From positions 1-64,000 of the forward strand of contig NZ_VTXI01000002.1 of assembly GCF_013114545.1 (NCBI RefSeq): a DNA stretch of 64,000 nt, read 5' to 3'. The position numbers and the translations under genes were made by a program. This DNA comes from Vibrio sp. RE86 (GTDB taxonomy: Bacteria > Pseudomonadota > Gammaproteobacteria > Enterobacterales > Vibrionaceae). Under the pieces are notes generated by a model that searched no databases, had not been told where the DNA came from, and worked only from the letters and a program-made list of their open reading frames with translations. Positions 1-8,022 of the stretch are shown here, piece by piece (the first letter of the stretch is position 1; each line of letters starts with the position of its first letter).

Positions 1-87
1 GGAGTCTCAGTTGTCGCTAAATATCCGTCAGAGCATTTCTCGGAATCAGAAGCGCTTGCTGAATATGTAAATGTAGTTCTTAACTAA
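1..87 (+). CDS. 3' end of an unidentified gene (partial)
   Basis: Frame 1 is open from the window edge and ends at TAA 85-87, giving 28 residues that finish EALAEYVNVVLN. The segment reads as ordinary coding sequence rich in Glu, Ser and Val, and a hairpin with a T-run follows at 216-240. Too little remains to name a family. The start and most of the gene lie outside the window. Confidence 0.45.
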   Translation, partial: GVSVVAKYPSEHFSESEALAEYVNVVLN

Positions 88-215
88 CCATGACGTGAAA
101 GAGAACGAGTGTAACCGAACGACGGGGTATAAAAATTTAAACAAAAATTTTCTTTTGTCGCTAGTGGGCGATAGGTAGTGGTAACCGCTGATAATCAGCA
201 TATATTTGTTCATAG

Positions 216-240
216 AGCCTCGATTTTGCGGGGCTTTTTT
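216..240 (+). terminator. Rho-independent terminator
   Basis: AGCCTCG (216-222) pairs with CGGGGCT (229-235) across a six-base loop, with one T-G wobble, and six T residues follow. It would end transcription of the gene truncated at the left edge. It also shows that the reading frame running through it is not translated from a TTG at 206. Confidence 0.7.
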
Positions 241-253
241 ATACGAGATTACG

Positions 254-580
254 ATGAAATTTATCCCAGAAATTAACCGAAACTTAGTCAATCGAGAAAA
301 TGCAAAAGGTCATTATCATGAAGCGCATTTCTATGTTAACCGTTTTGGTCTGTATTGTTTAACAACACGGTATGGAGGAGAGGTCGCCAAAGCGTCAGCC
401 AACAATCTTAATGATGCAATTAAAGAACTTGCTAGCCAAATGCGTAGTAAACGCGAGGAAATGCGATTAAGAGATTTGGGGGCACAATCCTCTGATCATG
501 CATCAGACCCTAGATATCGAAGAGACGGCGAGCCCGAAACTCCTTGGGATTATCATGATTACGTGAATGGTGACGTGTAA
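254..580 (+). CDS. hypothetical protein, 108 aa
   Basis: I do not recognise this protein. The open frame extends upstream to a TTG at 206, but the terminator at 216-240 lies inside that extension, so the ATG at 254 (MKFIPEIN...) is the likely start. The product is soluble-looking with no signal peptide or membrane segment. The first half is mixed (HYHEAHFYVNRFGLYCL), the middle is a charged, helix-prone stretch (LASQMRSKREEMRLRD), and the C-terminus is acidic and probably disordered. No neighbour gives a clue to function. There is no obvious Shine-Dalgarno match, so expression is uncertain. Confidence 0.5.
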   Translation: MKFIPEINRNLVNRENAKGHYHEAHFYVNRFGLYCLTTRYGGEVAKASANNLNDAIKELASQMRSKREEMRLRDLGAQSSDHASDPRYRRDGEPETPWDYHDYVNGDV

Positions 581-1500
581 TATTTTTTAAATTTCTAATT
601 AGCGATTACACATGAGAGCTGCTATTAAGCAATTTTTTCTTGGGCACCAAAAATAGATTACCTCACTTTGTAAGTCATAAAAATCAACATTTTTATAGAA
701 TGAAAATATGAAAAAATACACGTTTGACCACTGCTTAGGTCCTCTCCTTACCTTGGATAAAGTAAGCGGGATAAATCATCTACAGTCATTGTATCAAGAG
801 ATCACCGATGAGTTAGGCAAGCAGTTTTGAACCCTCAATCTGCGGTGGTAATCTAGTTTAAATTCTGAAAAAGCCTTGTTAAACACTCCAGTAGAAACTT
901 GCCAAATACGGATAACATGTTTTGGGCTAAACATGTGCGGCCGAGCGACACAGTCCATCATATACACGTTATCACCCCTAAGCGGCGGTTCAAGGTCGCT
1001 TAGCCGTACTATCGTTCATTTTGTATGGGATGTATTTTAGTTCCATTAGACAATGGTGGATAAATTAACGATGTTAAGATAGTTTATAGACAGTATGTTC
1101 AAGAAAGCTCCAGTCTTAAGCGACTAAAGATGACCAAAACTTTCGCCACGACTAGTTAAAAAGACCCATTAGTCTGTTTTCAACAACAGGCGTAATATTG
1201 AAACCCTGCATAAAGTCAGGTCGGGTTTTCTCATCTTTCTCTAAGTAGTAGTTCGCCTCTAAGCCAAATTTTCATGGCCGGCCACCCATAACAACTGTCT
1301 TGGTGACACTTACGTTAATCGGGATCTCAGCTTGGTCATTTGTCCAGTGTAAGCACTAGATTCTTTGTCATGATTAACCCCAATTAAAAAAGAGCTTTCC
1401 TATTCGGTTAGCTCCCTGCATTTCGTTGAGGTCAATCTTAAGGGTTTCTGGTTAGCAAAATAGCCATTTCACCACCCTCGAATCTTTAGTCGTTAAGAAA
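581..1500. other. 920-bp gap holding gene debris
   Basis: No intact gene is visible. A 40-codon ATG frame lies at 708-830 (MKKYTFDHCLGPLLTLDK...), ends in TGA and has no recognisable family; it could be the 5' end of a lost gene. The right part (1152-1460) holds a decayed outer-membrane protein gene on the minus strand, listed separately. The rest carries stops in all frames. The stretch looks like a site of gene decay rather than a regulatory region. Confidence 0.5.
1152..1460 (-). pseudogene. remnant of an outer-membrane transporter gene (C-terminal part)
   Basis: Reading leftward from about 1460, short blocks of protein-like sequence are broken by stops and frameshifts. They include LKIDLNEMQGANRIGKLFFNWG then a stop, AEIPINVSVTKTVVMGGRP then a stop, and finally FGLEANYYLEKDEKTRPDF...GFNITPVVENRLMGLFN ending at TAG 1154-1152. 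The pattern of 'IPINVSVTKTVMLGGRP.. FGLEANYY..' is typical of the last beta-strands of putative transporters of the phenol-degradation MetA-like/OMP group (family assignment from memory). At least three lesions make it non-functional. The N-terminal part is absent. Confidence 0.5.
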
Positions 1501-2133
1501 CTAGTGGTAATTCACCACAGATGACGCACTCATGGTGTATCCCATCGTCAAGTCAGTGTCACCATCAACAAGGTAAACGCTGTCGGTTGTGAGGTTTGAT
1601 GAAATCACGCCCTCAACCCACACAGGGTATTGAACGGTTTCAACTTGGTAGCCTTCAGGGTAGGAGACTCTGACGATTTGGTTTGCAGGCGGTGGTGGCA
1701 TGTGAATACAGGCACCCGCAGTTGGGACTAGCAAGAATTCAGTGGCGATTAAAGGCGCGGAAAACTCAATCGGAACCAGAAAGCCCGGGACACGAACGCT
1801 TTTCCCGTTGAAGTCATGGGTAACGGTTTCTGCGGCGCGTTGCTGGCTTTTAATATACTCAGAGCGTAGTGCTAGCAATTCGTCTGCATTTAAACCTTCA
1901 GTTTTCATTTCTTCTTTGAGTCGAGACAGCTCTTTGGTTGCCCGAGGGTCGTCATATTGGGTCAGAGTGAAGATCTTCTGTAGGGTCTGTCTTTGTTGGT
2001 AAGTTAGGTCTGGTAAGACAATTTGATTTTGAGTAGAGGCAGGTCTCAGATCTTGCCAATCTAATTCCATCGGTTCGTCAGCAGCGCTACTGAACGAGAA
2101 AAAGCATACAAACAGTGCGATTAGTCTTTTCAA
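1501..2133 (-). CDS. DUF3299-family exported protein, 210 aa
   Basis: The product starts with a signal peptide (MKRLIALFVCFFSFSSA, cleavage near residue 17). It then has a helical charged segment (residues 40-95) and a C-terminal DUF3299 domain, recognised by VPGFLVPIEF, EFLLVPTAGACIHMPPPP and NQIVRVSYPEG. It should be periplasmic; the function of the family is not established. The start is a TTG at 2133, because an in-frame TGA lies four codons upstream and no ATG precedes the signal peptide. An AAAGTGA sequence gives a weak ribosome binding site. The family often sits beside lipoprotein-type ABC exporters, but here it stands alone next to gene debris. Confidence 0.75.
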   Translation of the reverse strand: MKRLIALFVCFFSFSSAADEPMELDWQDLRPASTQNQIVLPDLTYQQRQTLQKIFTLTQYDDPRATKELSRLKEEMKTEGLNADELLALRSEYIKSQQRAAETVTHDFNGKSVRVPGFLVPIEFSAPLIATEFLLVPTAGACIHMPPPPANQIVRVSYPEGYQVETVQYPVWVEGVISSNLTTDSVYLVDGDTDLTMGYTMSASSVVNYH

Positions 2134-2177
2134 TGCGAAGATTCACTTTTTGGCTGGTGGAACATGGTTATCTAATC

Positions 2178-2207
2178 GGCCCATCGGTTTTTGATTACCG
2201 ATGGGCC
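2178..2207 (-). terminator. strong hairpin after the amidohydrolase gene
   Basis: GGCCCATCGGT (2178-2188) and ACCGATGGGCC (2197-2207) form a perfect 11-bp stem with an eight-base loop, 11 bases beyond the amidohydrolase stop codon on the minus strand. There is no clear T-run on either side, so it may stabilise the transcript rather than terminate intrinsically. Confidence 0.45.
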
Positions 2208-2218
2208 ATACCCCCTAA

Positions 2219-3595
2219 CTAAAGGATGTTTTTGTAGATAACACCATCTTTCATAATCAGTTGAATGGACTCTGGCGATTCAGGTCGTTTTTCAGCCCCA
2301 AACCATTTTTCGCCCGTACCGACAACAGAGAAATCTTCAAGCGGGTTACCATCGAGAAGAAGAATATCGGCGTATGCACCTTTCTCGATCACGCCCAGTT
2401 TTGCTTCTGGATATGGGTTCATGAAATCACCACTAAGTGCAGCAAGTTCACCACCAATGGAAGTCAGCGTTTTCAGCGACTCATAAGGACCAAAGAAGTC
2501 ATTGTTGAGCTTTTTCTCGTAAGCAATTTGAATGTTACAAGCGTCAACTGAGCCGACACAGTCCGTTTGGAAAGCACGAGGTGCAGGACACTTCTTCATA
2601 TTAGGGATGTAGTCTTTAAACGCCGCCGAAGCCGATTTTGCTTTCGCTAAGCTTGATGGGACGTTCTTAATGGCTGGGATCTCAAGTAGATTAGGGTCAA
2701 AGGCTGTGAGGTTGGTTGTGATGTAAGCGCCTTTCTCTTTCATTAGGTCCGAGATTTCACAGTCAAACATGAAGCCATGTTCAATCGACTTAACACCTGC
2801 GTTAAGTGCGTCAACGATCGCTTCTTTTCGGTATGAGTGCGCCATGACATAACTGCCATAAGTCTCAGCGACTTCAACAGCCGCGCCGACCTCTTCTGGG
2901 GAACCGGCTAAAAGCTGCCAAGGGTCAAATGCAGAGACTACGCCACCAGACTGCATGTATTTCAGCTGAGTCGCACCCATACGGAAGTTGTTACGCGCAT
3001 ACTTTTTAACCTCAGCGACACTGTCCACTTCTTGAGCCATGTTTAAGCGGCTAAAGTTGGTGTCTTCTCCAACAGGGGCGGTGTAGTTTGCAAAGTCAGC
3101 ATGGCCACCACGTGTACTTAAAAAAGCACCAGATGGGTAGTAGCGAGGGCCGACAATCTGGCCTGCATCGATGGCTCTTCTTAAACCACCATTTGCGCCA
3201 CCCGCATCACGAACGGTCGTAAAGCCTTGCATCAAGTACATCTCTGCCATACGAGTTCCGTGTATAGCGAAATCTTCCCATGTGGTGTTGGACTCCATTG
3301 ACGGTAAACTTGGTCCCATTAACATCAGGTGGGCGTGAGCTTCGATAAAGCCAGGCGTTAATGTCTTGCCTGTACCGTCGATGATCACGGCATCATCACG
3401 CACATTGATCTCTTTAGCCGAGATGGCGGAAATGATATTCCCTTCAACCAAGACAAAATGATCTTCGTACAACTTATTGTCTGTGCCATTGAAGATATCA
3501 ACATTTTGGAACAATGTTTGTGGGAGCTGAGCCTCTTCTGCAAAAGCCACCGAAGCCACCAATGCCAATGAGGAAGCGAGTAATGTTCTCTTCAT
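2219..3595 (-). CDS. exported metal-dependent amidohydrolase (imidazolonepropionase/prolidase-like)
   Basis: This 458-aa protein belongs to the amidohydrolase superfamily. A signal peptide (MKRTLLASSLALVASVAFA) puts it in the periplasm. Metal and catalytic residues are visible: EAHAHL (HxH, about residue 85), the carboxylated-lysine motif LKYMQSGG, histidines in VMAHSY and SIEHGFMF, and an aspartate in QTDCVG. The C-terminus has the usual GAYADILLLDGNPLED strand. Related enzymes cleave Xaa-Pro or Xaa-Arg dipeptides or other amides, but the substrate cannot be read from the sequence. The start is the ATG at 3595, preceded by AAGGAT; an upstream in-frame extension lacks a leader and is rejected. 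It is clearly paralogous to the gene at 57581-58999. Confidence 0.88.
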   Translation of the reverse strand: MKRTLLASSLALVASVAFAEEAQLPQTLFQNVDIFNGTDNKLYEDHFVLVEGNIISAISAKEINVRDDAVIIDGTGKTLTPGFIEAHAHLMLMGPSLPSMESNTTWEDFAIHGTRMAEMYLMQGFTTVRDAGGANGGLRRAIDAGQIVGPRYYPSGAFLSTRGGHADFANYTAPVGEDTNFSRLNMAQEVDSVAEVKKYARNNFRMGATQLKYMQSGGVVSAFDPWQLLAGSPEEVGAAVEVAETYGSYVMAHSYRKEAIVDALNAGVKSIEHGFMFDCEISDLMKEKGAYITTNLTAFDPNLLEIPAIKNVPSSLAKAKSASAAFKDYIPNMKKCPAPRAFQTDCVGSVDACNIQIAYEKKLNNDFFGPYESLKTLTSIGGELAALSGDFMNPYPEAKLGVIEKGAYADILLLDGNPLEDFSVVGTGEKWFGAEKRPESPESIQLIMKDGVIYKNIL

Positions 3596-4000
3596 TTTTA
3601 TATCCTTATAATCGATGTTGCTCAAGATGTTAGAACCAAAAGCCCAGTAGAGATCCAGTCACTAAACGTTTATAAAACATAACAATTCTAAAAGAATAGC
3701 AGGTAAATCTGTCTAAGAAATAGCCATTTGGTGACAGGCTAGACACCTTGCTAGTTTGAACACTTTTTACGGTAAATCTAAGACGATCGATTACAAAATC
3801 ATTTGCATAGATGTGATAAGTGCGCCGCATTAGTCAAACGTAATGAGTTAATGACACTTTATGGCTTAAATGAACTCGGTTTGAGCGGGTAACTGGAGCT
3901 GGGGGAAACGGGAAGAGGCAAGAATTTTCGAGTAGGTTAACGGTGTTGATCGAGAAGAAAAGCAGCCAAAGCGTTAGTGGTTTTGGCTGCTGTTAATCGG
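3596..4000. other. intergenic region, 405 bp
   Basis: This contains the upstream region of the leftward amidohydrolase gene on the left and, on the right, the terminator of the DMT transporter (3957-3991). The middle shows no convincing coding sequence. A minus-strand open frame at 3630-3830 has no recognisable product and no ribosome binding site. Confidence 0.5.
3955..3991 (-). terminator. Rho-independent terminator of the DMT transporter gene
   Basis: On the minus strand AGCAGCCAAAA is followed by a short loop and TTTGGCTGCT, then TTTTCTTCT. In plus coordinates the arms are 3961-3970 and 3981-3991. It lies 10 bases after the transporter stop codon. Confidence 0.8.
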
Positions 4001-4900
4001 TTACTGGCTTTGACATTCCGCTGGGCTTGGACGGTTTTGTCTAATCGCCAGTATCGCTTGAGGTAATAGCGACATCACAATCATGCCAATCATCAAACTG
4101 TATTGGAAAGGCGTGAATGACTCACCGAGTAATACCATGCCTGACACAATGCCAGCGATTGGGTTGGCGATACCACCGAAGGTAAAGTCGACCACCGACA
4201 TACGCTGCAGTAGCCACACATACATGCCATAACCAAGCGCGGTGTTTAGGCCAACGACCCAAAGTAGACCGGATAGGTTCGTCATCGAGAAGTTTTCGAT
4301 GATGTGTGCGTATTTACTTGGTTCCATGGTGGCTTGAACGCCAGCGGCCACAGATAAAATGGCACCACCTAAAATTAACTGCCAGGTCAGTACAGTCCAC
4401 CAGTGCATACGATTCCCAAGCGACTTGGTCAGCGAACTCCCCACAACGATACACATGATGGCAGCCAGCATGGCACCAAGGCCTATCGGGTTTAGGGTAA
4501 TCGAGCTTGGATCAAACAACATCCACGCAAGCATGATCAAGGCAGCACCACTGACCGCTTGAATGATGCCTGGGCGATGTTTATTGATCAGCCAGTTATA
4601 GATCATGGCAAAGACAGGGACGGAAATCATTCCTACCCCGGAAATGGCAGAAGGCAGCGTCAAGGCCATGACGAAAATCAAACCAAAGAAGGTCGCAATG
4701 TTGATAAGGCCTAAGCTGAACAGGATTTGCCAATCGCCTTTTTTAGGTAAACTTGGTCGAAAAGCAAGCAGCAGTAATCCCGCCGGAAGAGCACGTATTG
4801 CTCCTAGGAGTAGAGGTGGCCAGTCAGCCAGCGTGAACTGTGTGACGGCATAGGTCGTTCCCCAAAAGAACGCCGGAATCATCGCTAATAATATATTCAT
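4001..4900 (-). CDS. EamA/DMT-family transporter
   Basis: A 299-aa inner-membrane protein with about ten hydrophobic segments in two EamA repeats (roughly residues 3-135 and 148-285). The repeat signatures are visible: FFWGTTYAVTQF at the N-terminus and GLNTALGYGMYVWLLQR followed by PIAGIVSGMVLLGE in the second half. The family exports amino acids, metabolites or drugs; the substrate here is unknown. The gene diverges from a MarR regulator, and the 120-bp gap holds two identical-type dyads, so it is very probably repressed by that regulator and induced by its own substrate or a related toxic compound. Confidence 0.88.
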   Translation of the reverse strand: MNILLAMIPAFFWGTTYAVTQFTLADWPPLLLGAIRALPAGLLLLAFRPSLPKKGDWQILFSLGLINIATFFGLIFVMALTLPSAISGVGMISVPVFAMIYNWLINKHRPGIIQAVSGAALIMLAWMLFDPSSITLNPIGLGAMLAAIMCIVVGSSLTKSLGNRMHWWTVLTWQLILGGAILSVAAGVQATMEPSKYAHIIENFSMTNLSGLLWVVGLNTALGYGMYVWLLQRMSVVDFTFGGIANPIAGIVSGMVLLGESFTPFQYSLMIGMIVMSLLPQAILAIRQNRPSPAECQSQ

Positions 4901-4906
4901 AACAAC

Positions 4907-4924
4907 TATCTTTACGTTAAGATA
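4907..4924. promoter_or_regulatory. MarR operator, copy 1
   Basis: TATCTTTACGTTAAGATA is an 18-bp dyad, symmetric except at the central positions. It lies just upstream of the DMT transporter start codon (4900), where bound repressor would block that promoter or early transcription. It matches the second copy at 4966-4983 in 17 of 18 bases. Confidence 0.65.
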
Positions 4925-4965
4925 CTTTTGTGGTGAATGTACGCCTAAAGTCGATGTTTGTAAAG

Positions 4966-4983
4966 TATCTTTATGTTAAGATA
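4966..4983. promoter_or_regulatory. MarR operator, copy 2
   Basis: TATCTTTATGTTAAGATA repeats the dyad of copy 1, 59 bp away, and lies 38 bp before the MarR gene start. Two copies between a transporter and a divergent MarR gene are the usual arrangement for repression of both promoters. Confidence 0.65.
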
Positions 4984-5020
4984 ACTCGAACGACATTTTG
5001 TTAAGTGGAGACAATGTTTC

Positions 5021-5503
5021 ATGGACGCTATTGATAGAGTAGTTGAGCAGTGGGCTAAGGAAAAGCCAGCATTGGAAACCGAACCTATGGCTATCATGGG
5101 TCGATTGATGCGTATCGCTAAGTATATGGAGACGGAAGTTGCTCAGTTACACAAGCGTTATGATCTCAAGCTGGGTGAGTTTGATGTACTCGCAACATTG
5201 CGTCGTAGTGGTGAGCCTTACCGTTTAACACCATCTGAGCTGATTGATTCCATGATGCTGACCTCAGGTGCTATGACCAATCGCCTTGATAAGCTAGAGA
5301 AGAAAGGGCTGATTATTCGTGAACACAGCAAAGAAGATCGCCGCAGCGTGACGGTTGAGCTGACTCAAGATGGTTTTGTGTTGATTGACAAGATCATTGA
5401 GGAACACGCTGCCGTTCAAGCTAAGTTAGTGAAAGGTATTAATACCAACCAGAAGAAGCAGATCAATACTCTATTGAAGGGTTGGATGACTCAATATGAG
5501 TAG
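5021..5503 (+). CDS. MarR-family transcriptional regulator
   Basis: This 160-aa protein has the MarR winged-helix fold. The helix-turn-helix is around LTPSELIDSMMLTSGAMTNR (residues 70-90), followed by LDKLEKKGLI and the wing SKEDRRSVTVELT, which holds the conserved D-x-R motif. N- and C-terminal helices would form the dimer. It diverges from the DMT transporter and probably represses it and itself through the two 18-bp dyads. The start ATG at 5021 has GGAG ten bases upstream. The effector is unknown. A strong terminator follows. Confidence 0.9.
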   Translation: MDAIDRVVEQWAKEKPALETEPMAIMGRLMRIAKYMETEVAQLHKRYDLKLGEFDVLATLRRSGEPYRLTPSELIDSMMLTSGAMTNRLDKLEKKGLIIREHSKEDRRSVTVELTQDGFVLIDKIIEEHAAVQAKLVKGINTNQKKQINTLLKGWMTQYE

Positions 5504-5530
5504 GACTCATTGAGTTAAATAGCGAATGTA

Positions 5531-5571
5531 AAAACGCCCTGATACTTTTTAAAGGTATCAGGGCGTTTTGG
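5531..5571. terminator. bidirectional Rho-independent terminator
   Basis: AAAACGCCCTGATAC (5531-5545) pairs with GTATCAGGGCGTTTT (5555-5569), a perfect 15-bp stem with A-runs and T-runs on both sides. It separates the rightward MarR gene from the leftward GlcG-like gene. Confidence 0.9.
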
Positions 5572-5592
5572 TTATGAACTAACTACAGGTTG

Positions 5593-6030
5593 CTACGAGA
5601 TCGTTTCATCACAATAGAGCTCAGCATGGTCAATTCCGCCGAGTGCACAGCTTTCATCGATATCAGACAAATCACCGCTGACGCCCACCGCACCAAGAAT
5701 GTTTTTCTCAGCGTCACGAATCAACAGCCCTCCCGGAACGGGCACCATGTTACCGTGAGCCAGTACATTGACGGCGGAGATAAACGCAGGTCGGTTATCG
5801 GCATCTTGCGCGAGTTTGCGTGAAGAACAGCCAAGTGCGAGCGCTCCCCATGCTTTCGCAATCGCAATGTCTGGTCGCATCATGCTTGAGCCATCTTGAC
5901 GTTGAAGTGAGATCAGCTTGCCACCGCTGTCGAGTACCGCGACGGTCAGTGGGGCACTTTTGGATTTTGACCCAGTTTGAAACGTGCCATCAATGACACT
6001 CAATGCTTGCTCTAGAGTTAAACTTCCCAT
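5593..6030 (-). CDS. GlcG/HbpS-family protein
   Basis: This 145-aa protein matches the GlcG/HbpS family: VAVLDSGGKLISLQRQDG, then IAIAKAWGALALG, then VPVPGGLLIRD and GAVGVSGD. It is soluble with no signal peptide. In E. coli glcG belongs to the glycolate operon, and other members bind haem or accompany dehydrogenases; the biochemical role is unsettled. It is the second gene after malate synthase A on the same strand, 50 bp downstream, so a role linked to glycolate or glyoxylate use is plausible. AGGAGATAAC gives a good ribosome binding site. The gene ends just before the bidirectional terminator at 5531-5571. Confidence 0.82.
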   Translation of the reverse strand: MGSLTLEQALSVIDGTFQTGSKSKSAPLTVAVLDSGGKLISLQRQDGSSMMRPDIAIAKAWGALALGCSSRKLAQDADNRPAFISAVNVLAHGNMVPVPGGLLIRDAEKNILGAVGVSGDLSDIDESCALGGIDHAELYCDETIS

Positions 6031-6080
6031 GTTATCTCCTGTAATGTTCTACCTGTCAGGCATGATGAGCCATTCGGGTA

Positions 6081-7709
6081 TTACTCAGTCCCATGAAGAA
6101 ACTGATAGCTTGGTAAGGTCAGGAAGGTGGCGAACTCTTCTGCGGTAGACAGCTTGAAGAAAAGGTCAGCGGTTTGTTCAAAGCGGCCTGCTGCATAACG
6201 AGCATCACCCACTTCCTGTTTGATAGTGTCGAGCTCTTGGTAAAGCCAAGTGTGGAAAAGCTCTTTAGTAAAAGTTTGGCCATCATCAAGTGCAACGCTG
6301 TGGTGGATCCACTGCCAAATGTTTGCGCGAGAGATCTCCGCCGTTGCTGCATCTTCCATTAAGCCGTAGATTGGCACACAGCCGTGTCCTTGAATCCACG
6401 CTTCGATGTAGTACAAAGCGATACGGATGTTTTTACGCACGCCCGCTTCATCTCGCGTTCCATCACAAGGTTTCAACAGTAAGTCAGCGCCAATTTCATG
6501 CGATGGACTGACAAAATCTAACTGGTTAGGTTTACCTTCAAGATTCTTGTCGAATATCGACATGGCTAAGTCGACGAGCGCAGGGTGAGCGACCCAAGTG
6601 CCATCATGGCCGTTGCGCGATTCACGCTCTTTATCTTCAATGACCTTCGCTGTTACTCGCTCCATTTCAGCGGGATCTTTCGAAGGGATAAAGGCTGACA
6701 TGCCGCCCATCGCCAATGCGCCGCGCTGGTGGCAAGTACGGACGAGTAGTTGGCTGTAAGCGTTTAAGAACTCTTTATCCATTCCGACAACGTGACGGTC
6801 TGGCAAGATGCGGTCAGCATGGTTTTTCAATGTTTTGATGTAGCTAAAGATGTAATCCCAGCGGCCACAGTTCATTGCGACGATGTGTTCTCGCATGGCA
6901 TAAAGCATCTCATCCATCTGGAAAACGGCCGGTAAGGTTTCGATCAAGACCGTTGCTCGAATCGTGCCGCGTTCAACACCAAAGTAGTCTTCGGTAAATG
7001 AGAATACGTCTGCCCACCACTGTGACTCTTCCATGCTTTCCAGTTTTGGAATGTAGTAGTACACCCCTATACCTTGCTCAGCACGGGTAAGATAGTTGTG
7101 ATAGAAGTAGAGAGCGAAATCCATCAAACAGCCAGGAATCGGCTGGTTGTCGAACTGGATTGATTGCTCCGGCAGGTGCAGGCCTCGTGGACGGGCAATC
7201 AGTAAAGCAGGGTTATCACTAAGCTGATAATGTTTGTTTTTTGCTTGATCGTGATAACTGATAGTTCGGTCGTTGGCGTCACGCAGGTTAATCTGGCCTT
7301 GAACCATGTTCTCCCAAGTTGGAGAAGAGGCATCCTCAAAGCAACACATAAAGACCTTCGCGCCAGAGTTAAGAGCATTGATCACCATTTTTCGGTCAAC
7401 AGGACCTGTGATCTCGACTCGTCGATCCAATAGCTCACTTGGTGGTGTCGCGACCTTCCAGCTTTGGTTGTCGCGAATCGACTTTGTATCGGTTCTAAAG
7501 TTAGGTAATTCACCCGCATCATAGCGTTGTTGTTGTTCTTTACGGGCTTCTAGTAGGGCATCTCTGCGGGGACCGAATCTCTTCACCAACTTGGTTAAGA
7601 AGGACAAGGCCTCATTAGTGAGGATGGTTTGGTATTCTGGGTTGTCCATACTACCGACTACACGCAGACAAGCAGCTTCTTCTTTTTCTGCTACATCGTT
7701 CAGACTCAT
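6081..7709 (-). CDS. aceB: malate synthase A
   Basis: This 542-aa protein condenses glyoxylate with acetyl-CoA to malate in the cytosol. The length fits form A. Visible family blocks are VFMCCFEDASSPTWENM, LIARPRGLHLPE (the catalytic Arg region), YYIPKLES, RATVLIETLPAVFQMDE, MNCGRWDYIFSYIK and GMSAFIP, with VEAWIQGHGCVPI-like sequence and MEDAATAEISR near the C-terminus. The start ATG has GGAGACGAAC upstream. No isocitrate lyase gene adjoins it. Instead it diverges from glyoxylate carboligase, so this copy is probably expressed for glyoxylate arising outside the acetate shunt. A chromosomal aceBA elsewhere would be expected but cannot be seen here. Confidence 0.95.
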   Translation of the reverse strand: MSLNDVAEKEEAACLRVVGSMDNPEYQTILTNEALSFLTKLVKRFGPRRDALLEARKEQQQRYDAGELPNFRTDTKSIRDNQSWKVATPPSELLDRRVEITGPVDRKMVINALNSGAKVFMCCFEDASSPTWENMVQGQINLRDANDRTISYHDQAKNKHYQLSDNPALLIARPRGLHLPEQSIQFDNQPIPGCLMDFALYFYHNYLTRAEQGIGVYYYIPKLESMEESQWWADVFSFTEDYFGVERGTIRATVLIETLPAVFQMDEMLYAMREHIVAMNCGRWDYIFSYIKTLKNHADRILPDRHVVGMDKEFLNAYSQLLVRTCHQRGALAMGGMSAFIPSKDPAEMERVTAKVIEDKERESRNGHDGTWVAHPALVDLAMSIFDKNLEGKPNQLDFVSPSHEIGADLLLKPCDGTRDEAGVRKNIRIALYYIEAWIQGHGCVPIYGLMEDAATAEISRANIWQWIHHSVALDDGQTFTKELFHTWLYQELDTIKQEVGDARYAAGRFEQTADLFFKLSTAEEFATFLTLPSYQFLHGTE

Positions 7710-8022
7710 TGTTCGTCTCCTTTAAACAATATCGAATGATTTTGTGTACAAAATCTACCTTTCATGAATACTTATATTTCAATTCATGTAAACAAGCAAA
7801 GGGTATTTAACAATTATTTTTCATTTACTCGTTTGGAAAAATATTTTTATGTAAAGATATTTTATATAAAGCAATGATTTCTAGGCTTTTAGGGGTTAGT
7901 GAACACTTAGAGTAACTATTCAATGTTGAAAAAATGTTGCATTTAGGGGTTGCCAAAATCTGATTTTGATTCATAGTACACAAAGTATCTTTTAATTGTA
8001 TACAATCGAAATGGAGGTTCGT
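7710..8022. promoter_or_regulatory. divergent aceB / gcl control region
   Basis: This 313-bp AT-rich region must contain the promoters of both operons. Two related dyads stand out: ATTTTGTGTACAAAAT at 7739-7754, just upstream of aceB, and ATTGTATACAAT at 7995-8006, just upstream of gcl. Both fit the TTGTnTACAA core typical of FadR-type GntR operators. No such regulator gene lies in this window. Confidence 0.5.
7995..8006. promoter_or_regulatory. candidate operator upstream of gcl
   Basis: ATTGTATACAAT is a perfect 12-bp palindrome 17 bp before the gcl start codon, between the likely promoter and GGAGG. Its partner at 7739-7754 shares the TTGTnTACAA core. A repressor bound here would block gcl transcription. 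Confidence 0.45.

Noticed and set aside
206..253. Upstream extension of the 108-aa gene from TTG 206
   Set aside because: A T-run terminator hairpin lies at 216-240 and the ATG at 254 is a better start.
3630..3830. 66-codon minus-strand frame upstream of the amidohydrolase
   Set aside because: No ribosome binding site, no family resemblance and it lies in a likely promoter region.
6081..7709. Glyoxylate shunt operon aceBA
   Set aside because: No isocitrate lyase gene adjoins aceB; the neighbour is a GlcG-like gene.
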